This document shows positions 43,801 to 50,266 of a stretch of 64,000 nucleotides of DNA, piece by piece. The notes beneath the pieces were generated by a model. That model saw only the letters and a program-made list of their open reading frames with translations. It did not search any database and was not told the DNA's origin. Every line of letters begins with the position of its first letter. Position 1 is the first letter of the stretch. The stretch is from NCBI RefSeq assembly GCF_027924405.1, contig NZ_AP026978.1:7006001-7070000 (forward strand), written 5' to 3'. Source of the DNA: Nocardia sputorum. GTDB lineage: Bacteria; Actinomycetota; Actinomycetes; Mycobacteriales; Mycobacteriaceae. The translations under genes were made by a program, and so were the position numbers.

Positions 43801-46526
43801 ACGCCTATAGCGGGCAGACGGCTGGGGTCCTCGTTGTATTCGAGCGAATACGGGTTCAGTCGTGGGGTAGCCGGTTTCTGCGGAGCACCCGGTGTTTCGG
43901 CGTTCGGTTCGGTCGCGTACCGGGACGCCATCGCCGGCGAGTCGGGTGTTTCGCCCAGCCCGGCGTCCAGATCAGTTTCCGGCGCGGCGAGATGGCGATC
44001 CGACAGGGGGTTGGCGATGTCCGGCTGGCGTGGCGATGTGGGGTCCGGGGTGCCCTCGGGGTCGTCCGGGTTCTCGAAGGCGCGGCCCAAGCCGACGGAA
44101 TCGTTGGGTAGGGGAGTCGAAGCGCGTGGGCGCGGGATGACGGGGATGGCGTCGGCGGGTGGTTCTTCCTCCAGTGGGTAGGAGACGCCGGGGACGGTGA
44201 CGTAGTCCGAAGCCGGTTTCTTTTGGACGCTGTGGTCGCGCGGGTCTTGCTGGACGCTGTGCTCGCGGGGGTCTTTTTGAACGTTGTGCTCGCGGGGGTG
44301 GTCTACGACGGTTCCCGGGGGTGTGGGGAATTCTTCTGGGCTGGTGTCGGGTTCGTCGCCCGGTCGGCCGGTTGCGGCGGTGGGGGCCGATGGTGTGGTG
44401 AAGACCTGGGAGGCGGGCGAAGCCGATGTTGCCTGCGCACTCGTGGGGGTGATAGGGCCGTGGGCATTCGGTGTGGGGCCCGCGAGCGGGCCGGTGTTTT
44501 GCGAACCGCTGGGCGGGGTGGGGCCGGTGGGTGGTTTCGGTCCGCTGGTGTGCGAGGTGCCGCTTGTCGCCGCCGGGGTGGCCGTGGCCGCCGGCGGTGC
44601 CGTGGCGACCGCCGGGGTTGCCGTGGCCGCTGCGGGTGTTGCCGTTGCCGGGCCGGCCGAGTTCACTGCGTTCGATGCGACGACGGGGCTGTGCGCTTCG
44701 GGTGTGGTGGCGGTGTGCCCCGTCGGCGCGGAGTCGGCTTTCGGTATCGCCGCACCGGCCTGTGCGCTGAGGTCGGGCGTATCGGTCCCGGCAGACACTG
44801 CGGGCGGGGTATCCGGAGCCGACTGTACGTCCCCTAGGACGTTGTCCGTTCCGATGTGAGCCGAAGGCGATGCTGTGGCGTTTCCGGTGGTCTGCTCCGG
44901 TGTCACCAAGTACATCTCGCCGGCCGGTCCGTACTCGATCATCAAAGGATCGGTGTAAGTACTGCTGCCATCGAGGACCTCAGCGCCGAAGGTGGGGATG
45001 TCCGGCTGTGTGATGGTCCCTTCGGTGAGCACATCGGTGCCCTGCTGGTCCGGACGCACCTGAGGATCGCTGAAATGGAACTGACGGGCCGGAATCGTTG
45101 TGGCCGGACCGGATTCGGGAGGCGCGGCCACCGCGACCGAGCTGCCCGCGCGCGCGGCCGGTGTGTTGCCCCAGGCAGGCCATGAGCCGCCGCGGCCAGG
45201 AGAAGACGGTGCCGAGGGGTGCGATGGTCCTCCCGATGGGTGGTCGGGCGCATTCCCGGATGATGTGATTCCGCCGCTTCCGTCCGGCAGCTGCCCCGGG
45301 CCGTCACCTCTCAGGAACGCGACGAGGGCGTCGCGCTCCGGCCCCTCCGGAAGATCGTTGAAAAGGTCGCGGAGGATCTGATCGCCCTCCGCCCTGATCG
45401 CGTCCGGCATGTCCCAATCCGCGGAACCGTCGCCGAAGCCGCCTGCGGAACGTCTCGATCCCGGCGCGTCCACCTGACTGGTGGTGGAAACAGGTTCGGT
45501 AGTCGCTGCCTGCGTCTGGGGCGGCCGACCGTCCCCGGGCGCGGAAACCCTGGCCGGTGGCGCGGCGTCGGGCGGTCGACCCGGATCCGCGGACGACACC
45601 GGTTCGGGTGCACCGGTGTACGCCCCGGCCCGCACGGCTCGCACCGATGCCCCGACCGACCCGACCAGACCGGAGCCGAATCCCGTCCACACCATGGTGG
45701 CCAGGTCTTTGCCGCGCAGTTCGCCGCCCGTCAAACCGAACGCGGTCAGCCCACCCGCCAGGCCACCGGCCATACCGCCCACACCGCCCGCGGCCACGGT
45801 GCCGAGCACCCGCCCACCCGCCCGGATCGCCCCGGGTGCGACGCGCCGCCCGACCTCGACACCGATAAGACCGCCGACAGCGCCTGCCGCCGCTCCGATC
45901 CCGACCTGCTGCCAATCCACCTTCTCCCGGTGGCCTTGCGCGATCTGCACACGCTGCGCGACATACGGGACACCGCCGCCGATCGCGGTGCCGAAGAACA
46001 CGCCCTTCGTGGCCAGCATCAGTCGTGGGTGCTCCGCGACGAACCGCGCCGCCTTGCCCAGCATGGACAGCACCAAGTCGCGCTTGGCCAGTTCCATCCC
46101 CGCCCTGGCCTCGGCGCGGTCGGCGACGGCCTTCACGATGCTGCCGGGCGGGGGCATCGCCATGTCGATGATCACCTGAGCCAGCAGCGCTCCGGCGATG
46201 CCGATGATGACGTACTGCTGGTACTCGATGGCCGTCGCGTTGTCGTACAACTGCCGGGCCATGGCGTTGTTGAAATCGATCTGCGCCTGGATCTGGTCGA
46301 TGATCTTGCGGTACTGCTCCCGCATCGCCGTACCGGTCTCGCCCTCGACCGCCTTGTCCAACTGCTCCAACGCCGCTTCGAGCCGATGCAGTACCGGCAC
46401 GAGCGCGTTCGCCGCGTCCGACCACGCGTCGGCGGTGCGTCGCATCGCCTCCGGATCCCCCTCCGGAAAGTGCCCCAGCACCATGGTGGTCAGCCAGTCG
46501 GGGAAATAGTCCGGAATGGCCACCAT
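31842..46526 (-). CDS. Giant (4,894-residue) T7SS-type multi-module effector-like protein
   Basis: Starts with a CpnT-like N-terminal domain (residues 1-130: WLTTMVLGHFPEGDPEAM, IEYQQYVIIGIAGALL), then glycine-zipper hydrophobic segments (to about 300) and a long Pro/Thr/Ala-rich disordered region with GAPEP-type linkers. Four LuxR/GerE-type helix-turn-helix units lie at about 1090-1370. Module order after that: helical module A (1607-1949); PI-kinase/HipA-like module with D2119, N2123 and D2135; papain-like module with C2269, H2343 and D2358; HExxH module (2874-2878); second HExxH (3512-3516) with HxxxCxxC (3548-3555); helical module B (3765-4094); DUF1023-like hydrolase fold without nucleophile (about 4298-4480); aminoglycoside-phosphotransferase-like domain with H4769, D4771, N4776 and D4789. 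Box NPxxGxEWG occurs at 1454 and 3191, and a degraded copy at 3739. ATG at 46526 overlaps the upstream stop (TGATG). No frameshift was seen. Secretion, toxicity and regulation are inferred; catalytic residues are observed. Confidence 0.85.
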   Translation of the reverse strand: MVAIPDYFPDWLTTMVLGHFPEGDPEAMRRTADAWSDAANALVPVLHRLEAALEQLDKAVEGETGTAMREQYRKIIDQIQAQIDFNNAMARQLYDNATAIEYQQYVIIGIAGALLAQVIIDMAMPPPGSIVKAVADRAEARAGMELAKRDLVLSMLGKAARFVAEHPRLMLATKGVFFGTAIGGGVPYVAQRVQIAQGHREKVDWQQVGIGAAAGAVGGLIGVEVGRRVAPGAIRAGGRVLGTVAAGGVGGMAGGLAGGLTAFGLTGGELRGKDLATMVWTGFGSGLVGSVGASVRAVRAGAYTGAPEPVSSADPGRPPDAAPPARVSAPGDGRPPQTQAATTEPVSTTSQVDAPGSRRSAGGFGDGSADWDMPDAIRAEGDQILRDLFNDLPEGPERDALVAFLRGDGPGQLPDGSGGITSSGNAPDHPSGGPSHPSAPSSPGRGGSWPAWGNTPAARAGSSVAVAAPPESGPATTIPARQFHFSDPQVRPDQQGTDVLTEGTITQPDIPTFGAEVLDGSSTYTDPLMIEYGPAGEMYLVTPEQTTGNATASPSAHIGTDNVLGDVQSAPDTPPAVSAGTDTPDLSAQAGAAIPKADSAPTGHTATTPEAHSPVVASNAVNSAGPATATPAAATATPAVATAPPAATATPAATSGTSHTSGPKPPTGPTPPSGSQNTGPLAGPTPNAHGPITPTSAQATSASPASQVFTTPSAPTAATGRPGDEPDTSPEEFPTPPGTVVDHPREHNVQKDPREHSVQQDPRDHSVQKKPASDYVTVPGVSYPLEEEPPADAIPVIPRPRASTPLPNDSVGLGRAFENPDDPEGTPDPTSPRQPDIANPLSDRHLAAPETDLDAGLGETPDSPAMASRYATEPNAETPGAPQKPATPRLNPYSLEYNEDPSRLPAIGVVPSLSPAPQSKKRDGKRLVARMGGEPDDKPERRKKQPPPPPPPPVEAAERPVPTPPPDVRSDVQNSADRSGHTQKLGRPAQAKGRESVGPANDFTRIKDGITTAYRQTEGAGELHPVSQALARMGPLDLVLLSELSPLVRRRIIDVVSAVENGQELSPLQSDAVKAFIRLLPMEPLDSTGTLTDIEFTELRLVAEDKSLREIGVLIGLKETTVRAHLVRIERKLGAEDRVTAVVAAIRSGILPRTLEDGAARARSPLPGLTQREIQALALVADGRSSPEIAAQLDISVAAVNSLVERAGEMLGSATRAGMVAVAVSTDVLSRSTQEADSGRDLPELTPREIDVLSLVAEGKTSAEIADDLGLTPQTVESYASRINRKLGVGTRAGSVAIAIRTGVIPPIEARAAGGTARPELTPREREVLELVAKGANDNEIAAAVGLTRQSAKTYVSNINQKFGTHHRAGMVAFALRTGNLPLADPAPVTRAELSAGGGAQGGRQSTRPHGAVDSYYDADPAAALGLSPRDHPGPIAAHVPRDVPLWAMGFNRNPHTGEEWGDASDQSGPRQSPSDAHRGSAVHSRPDPDNSSARKPPTDRSNASADHTESAAQPRPTTPWSGHPDAATTPPTTEAARTTPWNRAGESESTEGGFARGKQPDAKDAGRGGERGQPDDHEPPGKPETPNHESAENETSTPKPSSAPDFRNADYADLRAWAAGLSDEDARHLLDRLHADATAHLDALERGAPPPGTEVVATARALSVVMWEQSHRLGTETHAGPIHDYATLFAVSRQLAAQLPTVRKLYAAADTVFTVAGALALDTPGSAGARGSIMANDFNVMHSVPEHLGRSVDKIERSFGSVPWSAESSLSPRSAADPEHRGLTAAAVQQVQGLRLHFETVRETSGTDWSEFVDEYLTSRSELGFDSELARAMASLTEEAEAFASAQTGSEQEFAVAAAPYLSDLTAVTTHYLTRSRDTGLAFDLLHQARRAFTRVAERLPHWQPAQHAARTMTLLYETVTAAHPELPIHEYARMMRSYALIWLAEPTGFPRSLDQTLRELRRLGTPSTTANAPDLAVDDNVPRRMMSASEFAARLAEAERSGPPVRTAPAHMFTQNSVTELLTYPDGFLVVEKSALTRSARAAEILASAVGHAMEAPVPPVLPVDGDDSAVRMPWLPGITVRGTMDDPGAISAMEALLGHPDADQLGLLDVAINNWDRQMNWMRDRNRLYGYDHAFAFRAPVDPSSSPFSQPYVSDVVAENSEDPYVWLPHNRSRSQIDRYLRAVEGLLPLFEEYQFPEWHPGVVARLRCARDHARDSASADPGLAGAAQASTTGTPTTVESPAPAFVGSEAARTEALSEEFVNPPCVVGAFADAEELGFDVQQPVDADGPVPAAAVSWLAGAHHERFDGGLGEVAHFLADLGPGAGMLVNARPVGATIGHLFLLYNDGEQIWIHDRQAVEPKAVFDPENPPFTAQTTHALRLTRRGGRSTLASRQWQLGEDIVPGDPDMTRGRALRPIDAGALPPDDDVDEPSAVAPPIPRTTTEPPGTTNPPASENHQSRTPMSEHEPTDSPERPGTQRATKHVGLIGQASVPSWDDIDGAGALADGGPSDLAKRQQMRGRRQELGELHIDGGGWVSGGWQQRGLDPDEAAVAAVRELPATAGHSNPDLTLEFFPLYASDGLRTEEDLEAVATAVADMMRECGWRDRDQIEAASELVRGAGRNAMTYMERYTRALQRSGVEWYEEQTAVQDMKARLMLRMSTQADARSLCVSFDVDQYRPERSPDIRMFTWHAPLFSHAEVGAEVRGLLDSATVSGVEQWGEVWARFDEPRPESSGDSFIEPPPRGDLDTKARIVRKLFDDHRIRFSGWEDPVVTVQAVESVDRALRDRIAEHGSRFALRYFVFDDEIEGFGLTQSFGTTTPDTKDYYVTVTLNKKIFTDPEFAQAWADQVADHRWAQSAEDMIYQVTHHEFIHVVADEGNWALHDLAPAMLRAAHELYRQLDLIPADVGYTEWLALLPHYSLLSFSHPVTDTFDPIEGVAEGARAGAVESCLPLTDPARVLHWLTVTRDGSSPAEFLARWAQRQASGDPDISLLVQDFCDVTGRNDIAIPSSPRPGDTTVDVLAAATGGQPQHFAHAGEIEARLRAWDESPDNRGDGVSALVVPPEGDPYLLVRRLSSDGTTRIELRNPVEGVLRANHVRSTRSPAPLGAQAMFFDETGAPIPGPLSPVGRSAPHTYAVEVESGHLDPHVDPAVAAGLAPERFRHVAGVRRSGIIPKDAHLAFHHNPENGQEWGEHEPAPRPGQPSARESTGGGIRITPAGLIVPADPTNRLIVPAAHVLPADPSLEELMERLRPWKEIFSYFWEFPLPREGEPSGREWIESSERKAWMRRRAIRRTPLYAGVDAAVRLTLGAERLLKAPNATPGPATIQQRRVIPGRGETDAEKKRTMHPDAKVREANRADVEEMTAFEKFWRKVSGDELPQTKQIRRGEMAYVGGRLLRAEGHNLMVAGRYAEGYHLMVAGRDPVLTPEEYALWLMFSHDALWTVHYPGCRELEPQSPDFLLTRYLTVAIFDKIASKPLEVQYLDDVVRPYLRRQGVAAGRVLLHELSHHLPNSCRSTMEQLGVWALRGLGRKVGAEVEEHLDNCAACRNSAATLPAVDSSLGGRKLLVPPGPAGDGATRFPPTAPAQTAPTTGARTPAPRAGTSADHAQAAPAQQLDERAARDDEVGDGDARRGGTPARPPEGVLRGGSRPAPTVDPRDGVHGPSTVGRAQAVRPGAYPQAAFDPAVALDVPPHRARGLDGLGFDPPQAVANHLGGVPRGLPEGVVAHAANADDTHGALGGGRREAERIASAALSTFRVEATFDNLWNWAARLSDDSLHHLLTGFTDRVAGQLSAIHRGKPPSVTDRVTNPARLLGAIVAEAARRFGDSVPTNTPTTYRDLLALGSWLRANRSTVADLHAGMTAVLDAAFAVSRTAAGHRWSVDAMHHTVPAHVQEVARHIEEAGRHRIWSEEDAFPPDGALDAEHVRLVQSVVLDDVRTPTMAQMVARWADVMDTLLRLRSSEDFSPRYATIFESLPIHALALDRARTGSDRLFAATAATALPHLLDAAFYLLPTSNSALGLDYLRQIDDLLNEATTRFANHIAIYSLQEAADDIHRLYEEIIAADSRRSHEVRARRIHDALSDFFGIGSEPHLHRTFHWAVRALWGLGSQHPGIEYATREHRLDPVLPWDWDITDDERALVATAADLLHSLWGPEVGISSLLRHSDSPDLFEDTFDSVSKNMRWWMKLGRWTGGHTTIGSLLAGATDFSVSQMQLAVLRQYPHIIGAAAGIEYRARDLANRLSLARDLESPGLAPEIRHQLAALREQLAEVRHRAFGLRSPGSGPAPVLLTSYDPIAEGGTGRAVISIGEADSASFMAFNVTGTDTLITGPSNWSDIACRQYEEAQRHAPPDARVAIMFTVGLPGGSGAPTHAAGPDTMPMDNVIEARDVAGEIVARELMTYDATRELALDSRDESWSRMVRLSTAIGHGDGIGVLRAAANTLWLDRAVDQIVLAPGSADDRLPTASQLDIGTEHVYTLNPHRDRNGDPNTIGLIMVGRGADIESAPDAESRSAAPLIETPTTVRDLAQLLSAHEYRPLEGSRGYAMTHDEGLTVYRAAQPLLQDALTGTYNTTVLLEDLGLVLRIGRPDTDSYDPRFGPEHRTLPVISRYVRNAPQLLKVLTGRMPDGRVIDESAPILIERLARGQNLAETFRRADRRTIRSHQGLILRTFASIHEQLRAMPEDHPLLDQLTPPGVAKGDTGGWYLNHIDWYTENFYRRHLDRFGHLFEEFGLLHGNPFEPLIDEARSMRESRHHILHADPNEGNFLISNELRVTLLDWELAVNGPSAYDWARLGHLIPGIEVPRELGGPDMVKFARLEKFKRVMNDTVKLAPLAAAGQLTPQLIEFIDTEFSEAVIQVRQLSGHTDLLPPRAELEILRSWRP
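34245..35234 (-). repeat. Helical module, copy B, in the giant protein
   Basis: Second copy of the helical module described at 40683-41708. It follows directly after the degraded boundary box (ANADDTHGALGGG), while copy A follows the box NPHTGEEWG after a disordered linker. The order box-linker-helical module is therefore also repeated. Confidence 0.7.
40683..41708 (-). repeat. Helical module, copy A, in the giant protein
   Basis: Residues about 1607-1949. It opens with FRNADYADLRAWAAGLSDED and LLDRLHADATAHLDALERG, then long alpha-helices. A diverged copy lies at 34245-35234 (residues 3765-4094), opening with FRVEATFDNLWNWAARLSDD and LLTGFTDRVAGQLSAIHRG. Shared features in order include W-AA-LSD, HLL, Q/HL-AI/AL-RG-PP, and late motifs around LPIHE/LPIHA. 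Confidence 0.7.
42430..43260 (-). repeat. Four tandem LuxR/GerE helix-turn-helix units inside the giant protein
   Basis: Each unit is about 65 residues with spacing near 75. The third and fourth are nearly canonical: LTPREIDVLSLVAEGKTSAE with LGLTPQTVESYASRINRKLG, and LTPREREVLELVAKGANDNE with VGLTRQSAKTYVSNINQKFG. The second keeps LTQREIQALALVADGRSSPE. The first is the most diverged (LTDIEFTELRLVAEDKSLRE, LKETTVRAHLVRIERKLG). All four end in an A-x-R/T-G-x-(V/L)-like tail. Confidence 0.85.
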
Positions 46527-48247
46527 CAGGCGCTCGACCGCCCGCGGGCATGCTCGACGACCAGGCGATGCAGTACTTTCGCGGGCCCGCAGGCTCCCTC
46601 ACCACGCAATTCGACTTCGGCGAAAGCTTCTGCCACCGCCGCCCGAGGGTCGAACCGGTCGCCTCGGAAGCAGGCGCGGATCAGCTGGGCACGCCACTTC
46701 CGGTAGCCGCGGACGATCGTGGCGAGCGTGACCTCGCGGTCCCACGGCCCGCTGATGCGCTGGTACTCCATCAGCAGCGAGCGGTGCGCCGACTGCCGGA
46801 CACCAGGAGCGGTTCCCGCTGCGAGTATCCGGCCGAGGTCGCGCACGATGGTCGAATACATCGGCTGTTCCGCCGATCCGGCTACCCGCTCGCCCGATCG
46901 AACCGCCGTCTCGACCTTTTCGGCCAGCAGCGCCGGATTCGCCAGCGTCATTCGGTCGAGCAGGATCCATCCGCCGGTGATCTCTTCGTTTTCCTCGTCG
47001 TCCGCGCGATCCAGCACCACGCGAGACACCCCGCCGTCCCGCAGATCGGTGATCTCGATCCCGGCCAGCTCGATGAAAGGATATTTGCCGAGGATGCCGT
47101 CGATGGCCGCCGCGATCTGGTCGACAGTTGGCCGCCGCACGCCGGAGGTGTCGAATCCGGTGATCCGGAGACCGTGGCGGGCGGCGAGTTCCTGTGCGGC
47201 GGCGACTGCGCTCGGGTCGGTGCGTACCCAGGAGCGCTTCGCCTCCGTCGGTATCGGCTTCTTGCGCGGTTTCGCGTCCTTGCCCGGCTTCCCCGATTTC
47301 GCCTCGCTCGGCTGGGGACCCTTGCGGCGCGGCGGAAAGGCCTGGCCCTGGGACGGACCACCGGCACCGCGCGACCACGGCGTGCCGGGAGCGTTTCGCA
47401 TCCACGGTGACTCGGTAGGTGGCCTCGTCCACCGGGTTTCCGGTGTGCCCCGACTGGCCGAGGGCTGGGGCGCGCCGGGTTTGGGTGCCGCCGATGGGGC
47501 TGGATCGGCGGTCGAAGGGGTGGTAGGAGCGGGAGACGCCGGGGTTCGCGCGGCGGGCGCGGAGCCTCGCGCGATCGGCGTCGCCCGGTCCGGAACCGAC
47601 GGCGTGGGGTTGGAGTTGGGGTACGGCTGCTGCCCGGTGGACCCGGGACCGTCGGTCGGACTGTAGTCGCCGGGATTCGTTCGACCGGGCGCGGCCGGGT
47701 TGGACGCGGGTTGGTAGCCGGTCTGCTCGCTTCCCAGCGCAGCCGCCGGGTCGTCCGCTGCGGCGGTGGGATTGTTCGCCGCACCGGCCGGGTCGTCCGC
47801 CGAGGTGGGCGAGGCTGCGTCCCGGGCAGGATCCGGATCGGCGGCATCCGGTGTGGAGACGGGTCGATACGGTGCCGCGCTCTGCCATCGCGGCTGGTCG
47901 AACGGGCCGCTGCCGACCGGATCGGAGCGGAACGGGTCCTGGTTACGGAGTTGGGAGCCGAGGTTCTGGTCTCGGTCCTGCAGGGCTTCGCCGCTGTCCG
48001 CGACGCTGCTGCTCATACCCCGCAGATTGTGAACCAGGTTCTCGAAGCCGGTGACTCCCTTCTCGGCCGCGGGCTCGTAGCTGTCACCGAAGACCCGGCC
48101 CGGTTCGTCGTCACCCCAGCATTCGCCCTCCGCGGCGAGCCTGTGCTTCAGGCGCGCGAGTTCCCCCTGCGCCGCGTCGGCGATGGCGGCCAGTTCCGGG
48201 GTCAGGGCTCGCAGCAGGTCCGTGTCCACCCGCAACACTCGACCCAT
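46526..48247 (-). CDS. WXG100-like protein with degenerate zincin-like C-terminal domain
   Basis: About 573 residues. The N-terminal ~100 residues are WXG100/ESX-like helices (ECWGDDEPGRVFGDSYEPAA) typical of T7SS targets. A Pro/Ser/Ala-rich linker follows, then a C-terminal domain from WVRTDPSAVAAAQELAARHG onward. This last part resembles the zincin-like peptidase fused to WXG100 domains in Nocardia-type proteins (GGWILLDRMTLANPALLAEKV, then PMYSTIV). Where those carry HExGH this protein has RDLGR (residues 469-473), so it is likely catalytically dead. The start at 48247 is preferred for the WXG-style start MGRVLRVDTDLL; ATG 48295 is an alternative. Its stop overlaps the giant gene start by 1 bp. 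Confidence 0.75.
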   Translation of the reverse strand: MGRVLRVDTDLLRALTPELAAIADAAQGELARLKHRLAAEGECWGDDEPGRVFGDSYEPAAEKGVTGFENLVHNLRGMSSSVADSGEALQDRDQNLGSQLRNQDPFRSDPVGSGPFDQPRWQSAAPYRPVSTPDAADPDPARDAASPTSADDPAGAANNPTAAADDPAAALGSEQTGYQPASNPAAPGRTNPGDYSPTDGPGSTGQQPYPNSNPTPSVPDRATPIARGSAPAARTPASPAPTTPSTADPAPSAAPKPGAPQPSASRGTPETRWTRPPTESPWMRNAPGTPWSRGAGGPSQGQAFPPRRKGPQPSEAKSGKPGKDAKPRKKPIPTEAKRSWVRTDPSAVAAAQELAARHGLRITGFDTSGVRRPTVDQIAAAIDGILGKYPFIELAGIEITDLRDGGVSRVVLDRADDEENEEITGGWILLDRMTLANPALLAEKVETAVRSGERVAGSAEQPMYSTIVRDLGRILAAGTAPGVRQSAHRSLLMEYQRISGPWDREVTLATIVRGYRKWRAQLIRACFRGDRFDPRAAVAEAFAEVELRGEGACGPAKVLHRLVVEHARGRSSA

Positions 48248-48438
48248 ATCCCGGCAAACCCTTCTCCCCGCGTCAACGACACCGAGAGAAGACATTGTCC
48301 TCTCGGCTCATCCCGAGGTCCGTTTCACTTCTTCTCGGTGTTGAGAATTATCGGAGGCGGGATGAGCTCAGTTGTGTATGTAGTTGCCGCGAAGTATCTG
48401 GATACGCCATGCGACCGCAGGGCGCGCGGTCGCACCGC

Positions 48439-49047
48439 TCAACCTCGGGGCGAACTCAGCATCGGCTGGTGCAGGTCGAAGTAGGCGACGTCACCCATGA
48501 GCGCGTTCTCCTCCTCGAACAGCGACCGCAGATCGTCCGGTACCTCCATATTCTCGTGTTCGCGAGCCTCGGATTCGGAGGTGAAATACAACGTCTCCAC
48601 GAATCCGTCGTCCCCGTAGGTCGCCAGCGTGCCGCCGAGGATTTCCGGGCGCAACTGGTGCACTCGATCGCCGGTCTGGGTCAGTAGCTCGCGCATCCGG
48701 CCCGCGTCTCGCGTGTGGCCCTCCATGACCTGCACGAAACCGGCGCGGTCGGAGCCGCCACCCATCCACTCGGTGACCTCGGCGCAGTCCATGAACGTGA
48801 CCGGACCCTCGAAGCATTGCTCGGTCTCCCGCCACCATTCGCCCTGTTCCGGGCGCTCGCTGTTGCGGCGCGCCGCTTCCGCGGATTCGAATCGGGCCAG
48901 CGCGATGAACGTGCCGTCGTCGCACAGCCCGCTCGTAGTGCCGAGATAGCCGATGGCTCCCGGCTGCAGTTCCTCGTTCCACCGATCCATGCATCGCCGC
49001 AGCCGGGCCGGGTCGGCGGCCTTGCCCTGTATTACTTGGATGAACAT
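48439..49047 (-). CDS. Duplicated ABM-type dimeric alpha/beta-barrel protein
   Basis: A 202-residue cytoplasmic protein made of two ~100-residue halves of the ferredoxin-like alpha/beta-barrel type. The first opens FIQVIQGKAADPARLRRCMD and ends with WWRETEQCFEGPVTFMDCAEV; the second opens FVQVMEGHTRDAGRMRELL. Such folds occur in antibiotic-biosynthesis monooxygenase (ABM) and stress-response proteins. AGGAGG precedes the ATG. It is 191 bp upstream of the WXG100-like gene on the same strand; co-transcription is uncertain. Confidence 0.75.
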   Translation of the reverse strand: MFIQVIQGKAADPARLRRCMDRWNEELQPGAIGYLGTTSGLCDDGTFIALARFESAEAARRNSERPEQGEWWRETEQCFEGPVTFMDCAEVTEWMGGGSDRAGFVQVMEGHTRDAGRMRELLTQTGDRVHQLRPEILGGTLATYGDDGFVETLYFTSESEAREHENMEVPDDLRSLFEEENALMGDVAYFDLHQPMLSSPRG

Positions 49048-49294
49048 CGGTTCCTCCTCGAACGGAGTGATCGCTCCGCTTGTCGCCGGGCCGTCACCTC
49101 GTGGTCCACCGAGCGCGGGACACCGCACGGCCCGCGAGCGCGGCCGGCGCAAGTCAATCGTTCGCCGACCGGTTGCGCCATGCAAGGCCGGACGCGGTCA
49201 TATCGGGAGTCGAGCGATCAGTCGAGGAAAGCGCGGGACCGCGACGGTTGGGTGGCGCGTCCGGCGCCACTGTGGCGAGCCGGTCTACGCCGGG

Positions 49295-49624
49295 TCAGGC
49301 GGGCAGGGGCGTATGGGTGCAGCAGGCGGCTTCGTTGTCGCGTTCGGTGATGCGGACGTACAGCCGGATCAGCACGTCCCGCAGGGTGACGCCCAGTTCC
49401 GCCGCACGGATGGCGGCCAGTTCGAGGGCGAGATCGCTGGTGATGGTGCCCGGATCGCTGAGCATTTCGTCGAGCACCATCCCGCTCACCGCCTGCTCGC
49501 GGGTCAGGATGACGGTGGGTAGCCAACTGAGCTCCCATGCCGCGCCGGAGGAAGAAGGAAGCAGCCGTGCGGTTTCCGGGGTGATGTCGCTGGTGATGAT
49601 CGAATCGGTGATGTCGAGTGCCAT
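49295..49624 (-). CDS. Small hypothetical protein
   Basis: A 109-residue acidic-to-neutral protein with no recognised domain. Features: ITDSIITSDITPETARLLPSSS, a hydrophobic stretch WELSWLPTVIL and a helical, Leu-rich C-terminal part (LALELAAIRAAELGVTLRDVL), ending with CCTHTP. GAGAG lies upstream of the ATG and codon use resembles the neighbours. It may be a regulatory orphan; function unknown. Confidence 0.5.
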   Translation of the reverse strand: MALDITDSIITSDITPETARLLPSSSGAAWELSWLPTVILTREQAVSGMVLDEMLSDPGTITSDLALELAAIRAAELGVTLRDVLIRLYVRITERDNEAACCTHTPLPA

Positions 49625-50266
49625 GATCCGCTCTCATTCACTCTGTTCTGGATGACGCGGACCCGCCGCCGGGTGCGATGACCGTGCTCGGTCACGGCCC
49701 GAACGCGGTGGAGTCGTCCGTGCCTGGATGGTTCGGTGCCCGAATCGTCGGGAGGTCGGGCGTGATGGCGTTGGGGTGGGATGGTCACACCCGGCCGCAG
49801 GCGTTGGGGCCCGGACCGCGCCATGACGAGGTATCCGTATCCGGCACCTCCTAGAGTTATCGGGCCACCGAGGTCGGAAAGGAGGAAACCCTTTGCGCCG
49901 ACACCGAATTGCGGTGGCTTCGAGAACCAGGCTAGGTACGGCCACTACATGCTGTCAACGAAGCTTTAACGCTTTGTGATGATATACAGTGAGCCTCCAT
50001 GCTCGAAAATAATCAGAGCGCCCAAAATTCATCGAAGTTTTGCACGACTATCCGTTCCCACCGCGGGATGGAACTCGCGAAGCCCGTTTCTGAGCCTATG
50101 TGGCAGTCTTTTCTTCGCAAGAGTGATCGAGCAGGCGGATCTCCGGTTCGCAACGAAATCGTGTGAACGCGATTCATCGCACGCCTCTTGACATTTGATG
50201 ATTAGAATGGCGCATCGTGATACTCCGTGAGCATGAGTATGCACTGCGCAGGATGGGAGGCACGGG
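49625..50266. other. 642-bp divergent intergenic region, partly AT-rich
   Basis: Lies between the divergent small gene and the XRE regulator. From about 49950 to 50220 the GC content is clearly lower than in the surrounding genes (for example TTTAACGCTTTGTGATGATA). A -35-like TTGACA is at 50188-50193 without a convincing -10 at normal spacing. Short open frames here lack domains. The AT-rich block could hold the regulator's promoter or be a trace of transferred DNA. Confidence 0.4.

Noticed and set aside
49976..50191. 71-residue ORF in the AT-rich region before the XRE gene
   Set aside because: No ribosome-binding site, no domain and atypical composition; listed only as intergenic content.
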